Source: Cordilura impudica (taxonomy: Eukaryota > Arthropoda > Insecta > Diptera > Scathophagidae). Taken from it: 64,000 nt of DNA. The position numbers were made by a program, and so were the translations under genes. Positions 43,401 to 54,252 of the stretch are shown in pieces; within the stretch, counting starts at the first letter, position 1, and each line of letters starts with the position of its first letter. Under the pieces are notes generated by a model. It ran no database searches. It worked only from the letters and a program-made list of their open reading frames with translations, and was not told the origin of the DNA. Location of the stretch: contig OY821520.1 in NCBI GenBank assembly GCA_963682025.1, positions 132,117,937 through 132,181,936 of the forward strand, in the 5' to 3' direction.

Positions 43401-44621
43401 ATGGGGAATGGAAGTTAATCTAATAAAGTCAGAGATAATGGTTTTTCGGAAAGGTGGTATTATTGGGTCAAATGAAACATGGAAATTTATGGGAGAAGAA
43501 GCTAAAATTGTGTCACAGTATAAATATCTAGGTATTTTGCTGACTCCTGGAATGTGTTTCACCAACAATGTGAGTGCAAGAAATGATGCAGCAAAAGTTT
43601 GCATTAATATAACATGGAAAAGCTTTATTGGAAAAAGGGATGTATCTCTATGTTTGAAAATATGGATCAGTTGCAGAGATTTTTCACAAAACGTATTTTA
43701 AATTGCCACATAACACGTCAAATTACGTTCTAAGTTTAGTAACTGGTCAGGAAGACGCACATTTTTATACCTATGGATTACATTTGAAGTATGTTTCCAA
43801 AGTACTATTTAACTATGATCAAGAAAAATTATTATCGAAAGTACTAATCTCCAAAAATATTTATTGGTATAAAGACTACATTGATCGTTCAAATAACTAC
43901 AACTTAGGTTCCGACAACAGAAGCCAATGCAAAGACGTATGGAACAATACATGTAGAGCTTTACTCCAACAAATGAAGAAGCAATCCTATCGTAACAATT
44001 ATGAGAGGGCATTACAAAGTGAACGAAAAATTTATAAATTTTTGGACTTCTCCAAATGTATTACTTATTGTAATGAGAGCTAGAAGCAGCAAAAAATTTC
44101 ATTGATAATGAAAACCCGTGGTGAGCTTTTGTATTCAAACGCAACTAAATATATCATCGAACAACAGAATTCGCAGAATTCTCAGTGCACAATGTGCTCA
44201 ATGCTCAATGTGCAACTTAAAAGAAGATGAAAACAAATTAACATTTATTGGGAAGGTGTCCAGTGCTACAATATATACGATGCAGATTCCTCCGATACTC
44301 AAGATTAACAGATTATGAAATCTTTGATATTCTAAACGGCGATACATTTGAAGATTGGAATCCCTTATATAATTATGTTCGCAATGCTTTGAAATATAGA
44401 TATTATTAAATCAAAATTAATGAAATCAGCATATTGGTATAAATAAGTACAAATTTTATATTTTTTATATATTTTTATTCTTTTATATCTAAATCAAATC
44501 TTCCGGCTGACGGTAACTCTACCAAGCCGTATAAATTCTTTATATTACACATTTTAATATTACTTTGCTATATTTACTTGTAAAATTTTGACGAATAAAG
44601 AATCTAATCTAATCTAATCTA
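40486..44621 (+). mobile_element. 5'-truncated LINE, split by a 2.24-kb insertion
   Basis: The first part (40486-41061) gives FERSIVFPIHNKR, YKSGFRKNYSTIDN, AFFVDFNAAFDR and GVKQGCLMSPLLFSLYLNDL. The second part resumes at 43299 with SIRILMYADDIVILSEDV and runs through YKYLGILLTPGMCF and the C-terminal domain. It has several stops. The 3' tail is a fourfold AATCT repeat (about 44602-44621). It is related to, but distinct from, the LINE at 55.4-58.7 kb. It sits inside the 21-bp minisatellite. Confidence 0.8.
41062..43298 (+). mobile_element. 2.24-kb TG...CA repeat inside the LINE RT gene (candidate long LTR)
   Basis: The insert begins TGTGACGGTG and ends CACCATTACA. AAGT is duplicated on both sides (41058-41061 and 43299-43302). 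Removing it restores the RT frame NDIS-IRILMYADD. TG...CA ends with a 4-bp duplication are typical of an LTR of the Gypsy type, but 2.2 kb would be long for a solo LTR. The middle (about 41480-42900) is a degenerate AT-rich stretch with repeated CTAAAATT-type words. The 3' end is GC-rich with a hairpin (GTTTCCCTGGGCCTGAGC and GCTCAGGGAAAC). A GGTAAGTATG donor-like motif lies at 43090. No gag or pol is present. Confidence 0.6.
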
Positions 44622-44705
44622 TTTCAGAAAACATCAAATGTATTTCAGAAAGTATCAAATATATTTCAGAAAATATCAATTGAATGTCAGAAAATATCTA
44701 TTGAA
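44622..44705 (+). repeat. 21-bp minisatellite, left arm, second part
   Basis: It picks up directly after the AATCT tail of the LINE with ATTTCAGAAAACATCAAATG and continues for about four units. It is the other side of the array broken at 40485. Confidence 0.8.
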
Positions 44706-45171
44706 ATTAAGAATTAAAAAGTAGTTTACCCTACAATACCGAAAAACTATTATTGTTTCTATTTGTGATTTGGAGTCGCAGAAAATGTTTAGAAATGTTT
44801 GGACTTATTTGTTATGCACTGGAAAATACACTACCAAGGGCGGCCTTTTAATCGAAAGAGGATGAGAACTTTATTTGCTAATCAGCTCCAATCTAAACTC
44901 CAGGATAGAATTTTGACCGATCTTGAAGTAATCGTTTTGAAAAAACACCTTTATATCGTTACCTAAAATGCAAAAAGCCGTAACTAAAAAAGTTCAAAAT
45001 TTACTTTTTGTATTGTAGTTACGGCCTTTTACTTAAAAACTACTATTTTACCATAAATTTGTTTTCATAAATAAAAATCCATCTTTATTTTTCAGCTTAA
45101 TTCTAAAATTTGGGTATTAAGTTTAACTCTCCGTATAGCAACACTTCTGGTACCCTTAAACGCATGACAAG

Positions 45172-47218
45172 TGTAATGGTACGGTTGGGGTGGAAGATCC
45201 GCTTCCGTTTCCCTGAGCCTTTGCTGGTCGCACGTGCTGGCGTAGGGGCTTAGCTCGCCGGATGGGTGGGGTCTTGCTCAGGCCCAGGGAAACCGCACTA
45301 CTGATTTTTCACGTGCGATTAAAAAACAACTGTCAAAACTGATGCTAAATGGATGGATGGCCATACTTACCTTGGGATTGGGGACTAGGTGTTCTGCCCC
45401 TTTTTGCCCTCCCAACCATGTTACCTCGACTCCATCTTACTTGGAGGTAACCCACTTCAATGATAAGATTTGGTTTGATTAGGTTTCTACATTGGGTTTA
45501 TAAAAAAAAAGTTTATTTAACCTTCATTTTTAAGGTTTTTAATTTAAATTAATTTTATCAACATGTTTTTTGTTTTTTTTTTTCTTTTTTTTTGTTTTTT
45601 TTTAATTATAATAAATTTTAGTTTTTGCTATATTTCCTTTTTAGAAAAATTTTAAATTTTAGAAAATTTTTAATTTAAAAAAAATTTTTTTAATTTTAGA
45701 TGAAAATTTTAAATTTTAGAAAATTTTAATTTTAGAAAAATTTTAATTTTAGAAAAATTTTTAAGTGTAGAAAAATTTTTAATGTAAAAATTTTTAAGTT
45801 TAGAAAAATTTTTTAATTTAAAAAAATTTTAAGTTTAGAAAATTTTTAATTCCAGAAAATTTTGGATTCTAGACAGTTTTATATATATATAATTTTATGA
45901 TTAAAAAAAATTTTAATTCTTACAAACTTTTAAAATTTTAGGGAAATCTTAATTTTAGAAAAATTTTATATGTAAAAAAATTTTTAATTCTTAATTAGAA
46001 AACTATTTAGAATATAATTTTAATAGCTTAAAAAATTTTTAATATAAATGTAAGAAAAACTTTTAGTTAAATTTTTTTAGAGGTAAGACAAATTTTAACT
46101 TTAGGAAAAATTTTAATTTTAATTACATTTAGAAATTGCATATATAGCCTAAAATATTTACCGCCCCATTGCTGGTGTTGATGAGGTACCGTAGCATGTG
46201 GTCGCTGAGTAGTGATGGCTGCTATATTCCGCCGGTCGTATAATTGTTGGCGCTATAGTTTCTGTTTTTTTTTTTTGTAGTAAAACTGGGTTTTTCTGGG
46301 GTACAGTAATCGCCGTTAAGACTGGTTCATACTGAATTACATCGTTCAGAATATCTATTTAAATGTACTTAATTTTAAAGGTTTTTCCTCAACCTGTCGA
46401 CGCGATAACCAGAACTTCAATTCACAACTCGAATTGTCTTAATGTAGTTTGAGTTTAAATGTAATTTTGAGAAATTTTTAATCTCTTTATAATTTTAATT
46501 TAAAGGTAGTTTGAGATTTACTTTTCCAATGATTTTTTTTTCTTTTTAGAATAAAATATATTTTCTTAAAAAAATTTTTTATGGTTCTATATGGCTATTT
46601 TAATTATTTTTCGTTCTTTTCAGTTGTGGTTCTGTTCAAAATTATATACATGTATAAGTTACAATATTTTCAGTTTAACATCCCTTTTCGTTCTTTTCCT
46701 TTAGGGTACACTTTTCACCATAAAATTTAGTTTTCTTTACTTTCAGGTTATTAGTTTTGTGTTGGTCACAGTTTTGTTTTGTTTTTTTTTTTTTTTTTAT
46801 ATTTTTATAGGGATAATTTTATATTAATTAATTCATTTTGATATTTTGACACCAACTGTACTTAATTTTCACATAAACTATTTTTCTTAAGGTTAAATTT
46901 TAACTTTAGGTTTTCTTATACAACCAATTCAATTCGTAACCAGAACTTCAAATTTATTTTTTTTTTTAAACCAGTAAACCAGTATTTAAGTTCTTAAATA
47001 TAATTTGATTTTAGTTTCTTTAAAAAAGGTTCTTCCAAAGTTTCTTTAGTTCTTAAACATTAATAATTTTTTATTTAAACGTTCTGTTCTTTTCTTAACA
47101 TTATTAACATTATTGTCCATAAATCTAATAATTTTTTTCTTAACGTTTATTTAATTTTTATTCCTTAAATTTTTCACTACTTTTAATTTCACTTCACTTT
47201 CTTAACTTTACTTTATTT
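45172..47218 (-). mobile_element. Second copy of the 2.24-kb TG...CA repeat, inverted
   Basis: It begins (on plus) TGTAATGGTACGG, the complement of the CACCATTACA end of the first copy. It follows that copy in reverse through the GC-rich hairpin block (45200-45300), the AT-rich middle, a TTTTTCCTCAACC block near 46384 and a TTTTAATTTCACTT block near 47180. The far end is missing; it stops where a piggyBac is inserted. The two copies form an inverted repeat of about 2 kb per arm around 43.3-45.2 kb. Confidence 0.65.
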
Positions 47219-47222
47219 TTAA

Positions 47223-48457
47223 CTACACAAGGTCCGTAGGGACCTATTTTTGCTAATATGACATTTTCTATGAAAAAGACATTTAAAATTTTTGTTTTGT
47301 TATTTTATTATTGTTTATTAGTTAAAGTGTTGATAAATAAATTAAATTATTTTTTTTTAATACTAACATCATTAATTTTTATGAATTTTATTATGAAAAT
47401 TTAGTTTTACAATGAATAAAACTTAAAAAAACTATTGTTGCGATGGTTGTTCCTCATTTTGAGTGCAGGTTAAGCACAGATGCATTAATCTTGAATGCTC
47501 TGCACAAACTGCATTGTTGCAGGAACAGCAATAGGCCCTTGTTTTGCGTTGGCGACCGTACTCTGAACGGCATAGTCGACATGATGACCTGTTTGTCTTG
47601 GTACTATCTAAAATGAAAAAATATATGTAATTATTCTGCTTTTGACCTTTAGAATTCTTAATTCTTACCTTGACATCAAATTTCTCCATTGCATTCCATA
47701 TCCTTGGATATGCAGTTATGCGAGTATTCAGGGCATGTTCTTCAATGTTGGGTAATGCCAATTGCTTAGTAAGCATAAGGTGGAATTAGCGCCGTCTGTC
47801 ACTTCTCTTCACTGGCTTCATCTCGTTGAATATTAGGAATGCAGCGATGTCGAGCATACTGTAAAACATGGCAAGCGGCCAGCGCTTTGTTGAGCGCCGT
47901 AGTCCATAGTATCAACGCTAAGGGCTTCTTCTTTTCAGTTTCCATGTTCACATCGCAAGTGTAATGTTGTGTAGATAGCAAAATTACTGATTTATTCTTC
48001 CTGGGCACATATGAGCATTGTGCTATATCGCCTTCGTTGAACCCAAACAATGTGCTATTGATTGGCCGCGTACAATTTTTATGTAACTCCCGTGGCACAA
48101 ATGTTTTGTTAGAGCGTACTGTTCCAACATATGCAAATGTTAAATTCGAAGAACTCGTTTAAAATGTGCTTAAATAATAAAACAGCTAAAAAGAAGCCAA
48201 AATAAAGTTTATGTCTTAATGATTTCTTGTAATTTCAGTACAAGATCCCTACCGACCTTGTCATGGGTTCCCGTACTACTCACCTTTAAACCTCAACAAA
48301 AACTAAACTATTCTGCATATCACCTTTTAAACGATTTCTGACAAAATTCTCTTGGAAAACAGGGTAACTGTTGGGGTACTTTGTCCTGGCCGAAATAGGA
48401 GTAATTTCAGTTTGAAAATGAAAAAGGTCCCCAGGGACCTTCTCGCTAACCAAAGGG
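47223..48457 (-). mobile_element. Short piggyBac-like element (1.24 kb)
   Basis: TTAA lies at both borders (47219-47222 and 48458-48461). The right end read inwards is CCCTTTGGTTAGCGAGAAGG. Near each end is an inner palindrome: AGGTCCGTAGGGACCT near 47231 and AAGGTCCCCAGGGACCTT near 48424. It holds only the C-terminal part of a piggyBac transposase. An internal-deletion derivative is the likely explanation. Confidence 0.75.
47432..48120 (-). pseudogene. piggyBac transposase C-terminal fragment
   Basis: The frame gives FVPRELHKNCTRPINSTLFG, CSYVPRKNKSVILLSTQHY and, after a shift, RWPLAMFYSMLDIAAFLIF. It ends in a cysteine-rich domain (SSCRLCRSEYGRQ then YCCSCNNAVCAEH and MHLCLTC), which binds the element ends in this family. 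The segment normally holding the GGVD-x-x-D block is deleted, so one catalytic region is absent. A poly(A)-rich tract interrupts the frame near 47615. Confidence 0.8.
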
Positions 48458-48639
48458 TTAAACTAGTTTTTGTTTTATGATGCTTTTTGGTTCTCCTGTA
48501 AAAAAATAGAAATAATAGTTACGGCCTTTTGCATTTTAGGTGACGATATGTAGTTTTCAAGAAATACTACAAACTCGGTGTAATACTTAAAAAAATATAT
48601 TTTATTTAGCGTTCTGACTATTTTTCTGAGACTCAATTG

Positions 48640-49270
48640 ATATTTTCTGAACTTCAATTCATATTTTCTGAAGTAAATTTAATAATTTCTGAAATACATT
48701 TGATGTTTTCTGAAATACATTTGATATTTTCTGAAATACATTTGATAATTTCAGAAATACATTTGATAATTTCAGAAATACATTTTAGGTCTTCTGAAAA
48801 ACATTTAATGTTTTCTGAAATACATTAGATAATTGCTGAAATGTATTTGATGTTTTCTGAAATACATTTAAAATTTTCGGGAATACATTTGATGGTTTCT
48901 GAAATACATTTAATAATGTCGGAAGTACATTTGATATATTTCGAAATACATTAGATAATTGCTGAAATACAGTTGATGTTTTCTGAAATACAGTTGATAT
49001 TTTCAGAAATACATTTGATAACTGCTGAAATACATTTGATAATTTCGGAAATACATTTGATATTTTCTGAAATACATTTGATAATTTCTGAAACTCAGTT
49101 GATGTTTTCTGAAATTCAATTGATATTTTCTGAAATACAAATGATACTTTCTGAAAATCAATAGATGCTTTCTGAACTACAATTGATTATTACTGAAAAT
49201 CAATTGCGGTTTTCTGAAATTCAATTGATACTTTCTGAAAGTCAATTGATGTTTTCTGAAATACAATTGG
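48640..49270 (-). repeat. 21-bp minisatellite, right arm (about 30 units)
   Basis: Units of TTTCTGAAATACATTTGATAT type, the complement of the left-arm unit, run almost without break. The outer border CAATTGGAAAAGGTGTAG (49263-49280) mirrors CTCCTCCTTTTCCAATTTTA at 40353-40372 outside the left arm. The open frames here (SEIHLIFSEIHLI repeats) are translations of the repeat. Confidence 0.85.
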
Positions 49271-49274
49271 AAAA

Positions 49275-49565
49275 GGTGTAGTAATTAAAAAAATACCTAA
49301 ATTTATTTTTGACTTCTTCAAAGCTTTCCTAGTATTTAGCTTTTTAAACCCACAGCACTCCTAGCGTTTCTACTCACTAAAAAAGTTCTGTCAATAGCAT
49401 ATAAATACTTGAATTTTTAAAATTAACGAAAAAGGTTTGTGATTTAGCTAAACAGACAGCGAATACACCAATACACTTACATATACCACGCACCGATTTT
49501 CCCTTACGCTGTTTTTGTGACTGTATTGTGAAATTGGATTTTACACCCCCTCTGAGCGGATAGAT
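49275..49565. other. Single-copy-like spacer, duplicated at 51.15-51.53 kb
   Basis: No gene seen. CTTTCCTAGTATTTAGCTTT and CATATACCACGCAC-type motifs recur in the same order at 51150-51530, as part of the tandem duplication described in the findings. Confidence 0.55.
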
Positions 49566-49569
49566 GTTA

Positions 49570-49918
49570 ACTCATCAAAAAGAAGCACTAAACGAAAAAG
49601 AATACATATGAACAAAAATCTATGTAAAAGAAAATTATAAAAATAAAAATAGATTTTATTTAACTTATAAGTTATAAATAAAATATAAAACAATTCTCAA
49701 AAACAAAACTAACTTTATTTATTAAAACATTTGAAAAACTAAAAATAAAAAACGGCCACTCTTCACCAATTTATTCGTCGTTCGTCGGAGTAATAAATAG
49801 AAACGTATTTCTTTCGACGCACTGACTGTGTGCATTTTCATATACACAAATCTGTTTTAATTCTGACGGCGAATATTCGGAACGTAAAATTCGTCGTTCG
49901 TCCCAGTTGTGTTTCCAA
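49570..49918. mobile_element. Element E right end, first copy
   Basis: It begins AAAAAGAAGCACTAAACGAA and ends with the complement of AGTTGGAAACACAACTGGGA. It pairs with the left part at 40003-40325. The same block recurs at 51530-51905 after the tandem duplication and matches 30757-31160 of copy 1. Confidence 0.7.
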
Positions 49919-50049
49919 CTTATATATTATATAGAAACATAATTTACAAAACTTTCAAATATATAAAAACGAAAGCAAAAATAGAAAGTAATATTTGTTT
50001 ATACTTTGTTTACAATTCTGCTTAAAAATATAAATTCGAACTCCTAACT

Positions 50050-50410
50050 TTTATTATTTTAATATTTAGTCTTGTTTATTGCTTTTGGTCTTTTATGAAT
50101 AGAGGAAACTAAATTTTGGGTCGCCTGTGGTGGAAGTTGAAAAAATTCTTCAGGGAGATTTTCCATAAGCTTAAGTTCGCTTACTACGGAGGAGTTTCCA
50201 ATAATTGTGGGGTATTCTAAAGATGCCAGAACTTAGTATTTGTGCCGTATGCTTCGGATCGTTGCCCTCGGTAAATAAGTGGAGATTTGTTTTCAAAATC
50301 TCAATATATTTTTTGTGGTCTTTTATTCTATAAAAATACGTAAATAAGTCGCAAGAGGGTATTGGATCCAACTTTGATAAGGCAAAAACTAGATGAAGAA
50401 AATATGGACC
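50050..50410 (-). pseudogene. Tc1-like transposase remnant, first duplicate
   Basis: The minus-strand frames read KKYIEILKTNLHLFTEGNDP and KHTAQ, the Tc1 block around the second catalytic Asp, and after a shift ENLPEEFFQLPPQATQNLVS and SIHKRPKAINKT, the usual C terminus. The catalytic core is mostly lost. The sequence is repeated at 53800-54130. Confidence 0.65.
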
Positions 50411-50411
50411 G

Positions 50412-50524
50412 ATCATGACCATATTTAGTGAAGTCACTAACTTTTCTTAAAATCGTAATGTAAACCAAATTAAAAAAAAAAAAAGTCCACGCAATACTTG
50501 TGAAGGATTTTAGTGAAGATCTTA
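50412..50524 (+). repeat. Dispersed repeat DR fragment, first duplicate
   Basis: GGACCGATCATGACCATATT followed by CGTAATGTAAACCAAATT, and then TTTTAGTGAAGATC, match DR positions 28216-28335. It ends at the TTAACCC start of a piggyBac left end (50521). Confidence 0.6.
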
Positions 50525-50718
50525 ACCCATTAAAAACCATGACAATTTTAAATTAATTTTTTTTTAATTCATTTATTTATTTCAATTAAAATACAATCAA
50601 GGAACATAAAAAATATAAAAAATTTAAAAAAATATATAAGGAAATGTGTTTTTGGAGCTGTACCCGAATGGATACAATGGCGTAATGAGTATGCTATTTT
50701 TTTAATGTGTGAAATTTT
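50525..50718. mobile_element. Truncated piggyBac left end (duplicated piece)
   Basis: CCCATTAAAAACCATGACAA and the following 190 bp repeat the left end of the complete piggyBac at 54253-54445. The piece stops at GTGTGAAATTTT (50718), where it is fused to the 21-bp minisatellite. This fusion is the junction of the tandem duplication. Confidence 0.75.
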
Positions 50719-51145
50719 AGAAATACATTTTATGTCTTCTGAAATACATTTAATGTTTTCTGAAATACATTTAAAATTTTCGGGAACACATTTCAGAAGT
50801 ACATTTGATATTTTCTGAAATACATTAGATAATTGCTGAAATACAGTTGATAATTGCTGAAATACATTTGATAATTTCTAAAACTCAATTGATGTTTTCT
50901 GAAATTCAGTTGATATTTTATGAAATAAAATTATATTTCTGAAAATCAATTGTTGCTTTCTGAAATACAATTGATACTTTGTGAAAGTCAATTGATGTTT
51001 TCTGAAATACAATTGATACTTTTTGAAAGACAATTGATATTTTCTGCAAATCAATTGATGTTTTCTGAAACACAATCAATTGATGTTTTCTGAAACACAA
51101 TTGATACTTTCTGAAATTCAATTGATGTTTTCTGAAATACAATTG
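50715..51145 (-). repeat. 21-bp minisatellite, duplicated copy of the right arm
   Basis: The array resumes with AGAAATACATTTTATGTCTT, matching 48775-48795, and runs in the same orientation as the 48.64-49.27-kb array, ending in CAATTGGAAAAGGTGTAG. It is shorter and has lost units. Confidence 0.8.
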
Positions 51146-51529
51146 GAAAAGGTGTAGTAATAAAAAAAAAAAACATCTATGTTTATTTTTGACTTCTTCA
51201 AAGCTTTCCTAGTATTTAGCTTTTTAAACCCACAGCACACCTAGGGGTTCTGCTTACTAAGAAGTTCTGTCAATAGCGAATATATACCTGAATCTTAAAA
51301 AAAACAACTCTTAAAGTTTGTGAACATGTTAAACTCACAGCACACTTAGCGGTCAACAGCTTGAATATTTAAAATTAGCGAAGAATATTTGTGATTTTGC
51401 TAAACAGACAGCGCACTCGGCGGTTCTGCTTACTAAATACACCAATACGCTTACATATACCACGCACAGATTTTCCCTTACGCTGTTTTTGTGATTATAT
51501 TGCGATATTGGATTTTAGATGTTTACACA

Positions 51530-51911
51530 TCAAAAGGAAGCACTAAACGAAAAACAATGCATAAATATTAACAAAAGTCTATGCAAAAGAAAATTATAAA
51601 ACTAAATTTAGATTTTAATTAACTTGTAAGTTATAAATAAAATATAAAACAATTCTTAAAAACAAAACTAACTTTATTTATTTAAACATTTGAAAAACTA
51701 AAATAAAATACGGCCACTCTACACTAATTTATTCGTCGTTCGTCGGAGTAAGAAATAGAAATAAACCTATCTCAGAGTTCGTTACGCACTATGTATTTCG
51801 TTCGACGCACTGATTGTGTGCATTTTCATATGCACAAATGTGTTTTAATTCTGACGGCGCATATTCGGAACGTAAAATTCGTCGTTCGTCCCAGTTGTGT
51901 TTCCAAGTTAA
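51530..51911. mobile_element. Element E right end, second copy
   Basis: It duplicates 49570-49918, beginning GGAAGCACTAAACGAAAAAC and ending CCAGTTGTGTTTCCAAGTTA. The Helitron starts directly after it. Confidence 0.7.
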
Positions 51912-53669
51912 TCTATACTAATATTATAAAGAGGTAATGTGTGTTTGTTTGTTTGTTTGTTTGTTTGTTTGTAGGAGGTAATCTCCGTAACTACTCATCT
52001 GATCTTCTTGAAATTTTCACAGAGTCTTACCGCGGATATGGGAAGTGCTATAGACTATAATTTTTTAATATTTTTAGTGGGCGTGGCACCTCCTACACAA
52101 AGTAAATTTTTAATATCATATACATATATTGAGTACTATGATAGGGAGAGCTTAGCAAATTTGTGTGAGGTCACCTATTGTTAATATTAGTAGCTACGCC
52201 GGATATGGGCGTGATCGCATAAGTGGGCGTGGTACCTCCCATACAAGTAATTGTTCAATATTATATATCTCGAGTGCTGTGATAAATAGAGCTTTTCAAA
52301 TTTTTCTGATGTCACCTATTATTAATTTGAGTAGTCAGATGCAAAATGGGCAGTGTCGGACCAATAGGCGTGGCACCTGCCATACAAAGTAAATATAAAA
52401 TGCCATATATCTGGAGTACTGTAATAGTGAGAGTCTTGGGACTTTGTGTGAGCACATAGGGTATTCACTTGATTAGTTAGACATAAAATGGGCGTTATTG
52501 GAGCAGTGGGCGTGGCACCACCCATACAAAGTAAAAAATTTAATATCATATTTCTGGAGTGCTGTAAAAGAGAGAGCTTTGTGTCTTTGCGTGAGCCCAT
52601 AGGTTCTTTGTGTGATTAGTCGAACAAAAAAATGGACGTGATCGAAGCAGTGGGTGTAGCACCGCCCATGCAAAGTAGATATCTAATATCATATAACTGG
52701 TGTACTATAAAAGGGAAAGACTCGACATTTTGCATGAGTCCATCAGATATTAATGTGAGTAGTCCAATAAAAATTGGGCGGGATGGGATTAGTGGGCGTG
52801 GCACCTCCTATGTAAAAAATTTGAAGCACTACGAAAGCAACAGTCTTTTGACAAGTTCATTAGTTATCAATATGATTTGTCGTGGAAAATATATCGCCAA
52901 AACCAAAAATCGCCAAACCGAAAAATCGAGAAAAATAAAAATCGCCTAAAAAACAAAAATCTTCAAAATCAAAAATCGCTAAAAAGAAAAATTGCCAAAT
53001 GATATTATAAGTCAAGGCCAATAGTTAAGTGTTGCCAGATCTAATATGGATATTCCATCTTCTCCTCATGGGCAGCTACATGTACCTTGCTCCAGGGTAG
53101 GAACGCCGAAAAATCTGATAATTGTTGTACCGAATGAAAAAACAAAAAACATTGTATATCAGCATCAGCAAGCATTGAAATAAAAAAATCTATACTAATT
53201 TTCTATACTAACATAATAAAGAGGTGATATTTGTTTGTTTGTTTGTTTATTTGTAGGGGGTAATATCCGTAACTACTCATCTGATCTTCTTGAAATTTAC
53301 ACAGAGTCTTTCTGCGGATATGGGAAGTGCTACAGGCTGTATTTTTTTTTAAATATTTTTAGTGGGCGTGACACCTCCCATACAAGGCAAATTTTTAATA
53401 TCATATATATTAAGTACTATGATAGAGAAAGCTTTGCAAATTTGTCTCAAGTAATCTATTATTAACGTGAGCAGTCGGACAAAAAAAAAATGGGCCGTAT
53501 TAGACAAATGCGCGTGGTACCCCCACACAAACTTAATATTAAATGTGATATATCTCAATTACAGTATTAGTGACAGCCTTGGGACTTTACGTGAGCCCTT
53601 TCATAACGATTCCGAAGGGGGGGGAGGGGGAGGGGGAGGGTGTAGCGAAGCACACCGGGTTACATCTAG
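51912..53669 (+). mobile_element. Helitron-type element(s), non-autonomous, two 5' ends
   Basis: The left end is A|TCTATACTAATATTATAAAG followed by GTTTGTTTGTTTG. The right end is GGGTTACATCTAG|T with the small stem GTGT...ACAC just upstream. TC start, CTAG end and an A/T target are Helitron features. A second 5' end (TCTATACTAACATAATAAAG) begins near 53189-53202. So either two elements share one 3' end or a shorter one was inserted in the longer one. The body is a tandem repeat of about 140 bp marked by GTGGGCGTGGCACCTCCCAT (near 52078, 52223, 52368, 52505, 52650, 52792, 53362). No Rep/helicase gene. Confidence 0.8.
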
Positions 53670-53670
53670 T

Positions 53671-54252
53671 ATTATATAGAAACATAATTTATAAAACTTT
53701 CAAATATATAAAAACGAAAGCAAAAATAGAAAGTAATTTACAATTCTGATTAAAAATATTAATTCGAACTCCTAACTTTTATTATTTTAATATATAGTCT
53801 TGTTTATTGCTTTTGGTCTTTTATGAATAGAGGAAGCTAAATTTTGGGTCACCTGTGGTGGAAGTTGAAAAAATTCTTCAGGGAGATTTTCCATAAGCTT
53901 AAGTTCGCTTACTACGGAGGAGTTTCCAATAATTGTGGGGTATTCTAAAGATGCCAGTACTTAGTATTTGTGCCGTATGCCCCGGATCGTTGCCCTCGGT
54001 AAATAAATGGAGACTTGTTTTCAATATCTCAGTATATTTTTTGTGGTCTTATATTCCATCAAAATACGTAAATAAGTCGCAAGAGGGTATTGGATCCAAC
54101 TTTGATAAGGCAAAAACTAAATGAAGAAAATATGGACCGATCATGGCCATATTTAGTGAAGTCACTAACTTTTCTTAAAATCGTAATGTAAACCAAATTA
54201 AAAAAAAAAAAGTCCACGCAATCCTTGTGAAGGATTTTAGTGAAGATCTTAA
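53671..54252 (-). pseudogene. Tc1-like remnant and DR fragment, second duplicate
   Basis: It repeats 49925-50524: the flank TATTATATAGAAACATAATT, the Tc1 part (FTEGNDPGHTAQ) at about 53800-54130, and a DR fragment up to TTAA at 54249-54252. The piggyBac follows. The few differences from the first copy give a measure of the age of the duplication. Confidence 0.65.

Larger units (their letters stand above)
44954..48548. repeat. Inner inverted repeat of the foldback-like structure
   Basis: CGTTACCTAAAATGCAAAAA and GCCGTAACT at 44955-44984 are matched in reverse complement by AGTTACGGCCTTTTGCATTT and TAGGTGACG at 48519-48547. Outside this pair lie 21-bp minisatellite arrays in opposite orientations. 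Arms made of short tandem repeats in inverted orientation are the hallmark of Foldback-type elements. Confidence 0.55.

Noticed and set aside
48637..49164. Open frames reading SEIHLIFSEIHLI repeats
   Set aside because: They are translations of the 21-bp minisatellite (21 is a multiple of three, so any stop-free frame stays open).
48640..51145. Possible CRISPR array
   Set aside because: Repeats are contiguous without unique spacers, and the genome is eukaryotic.
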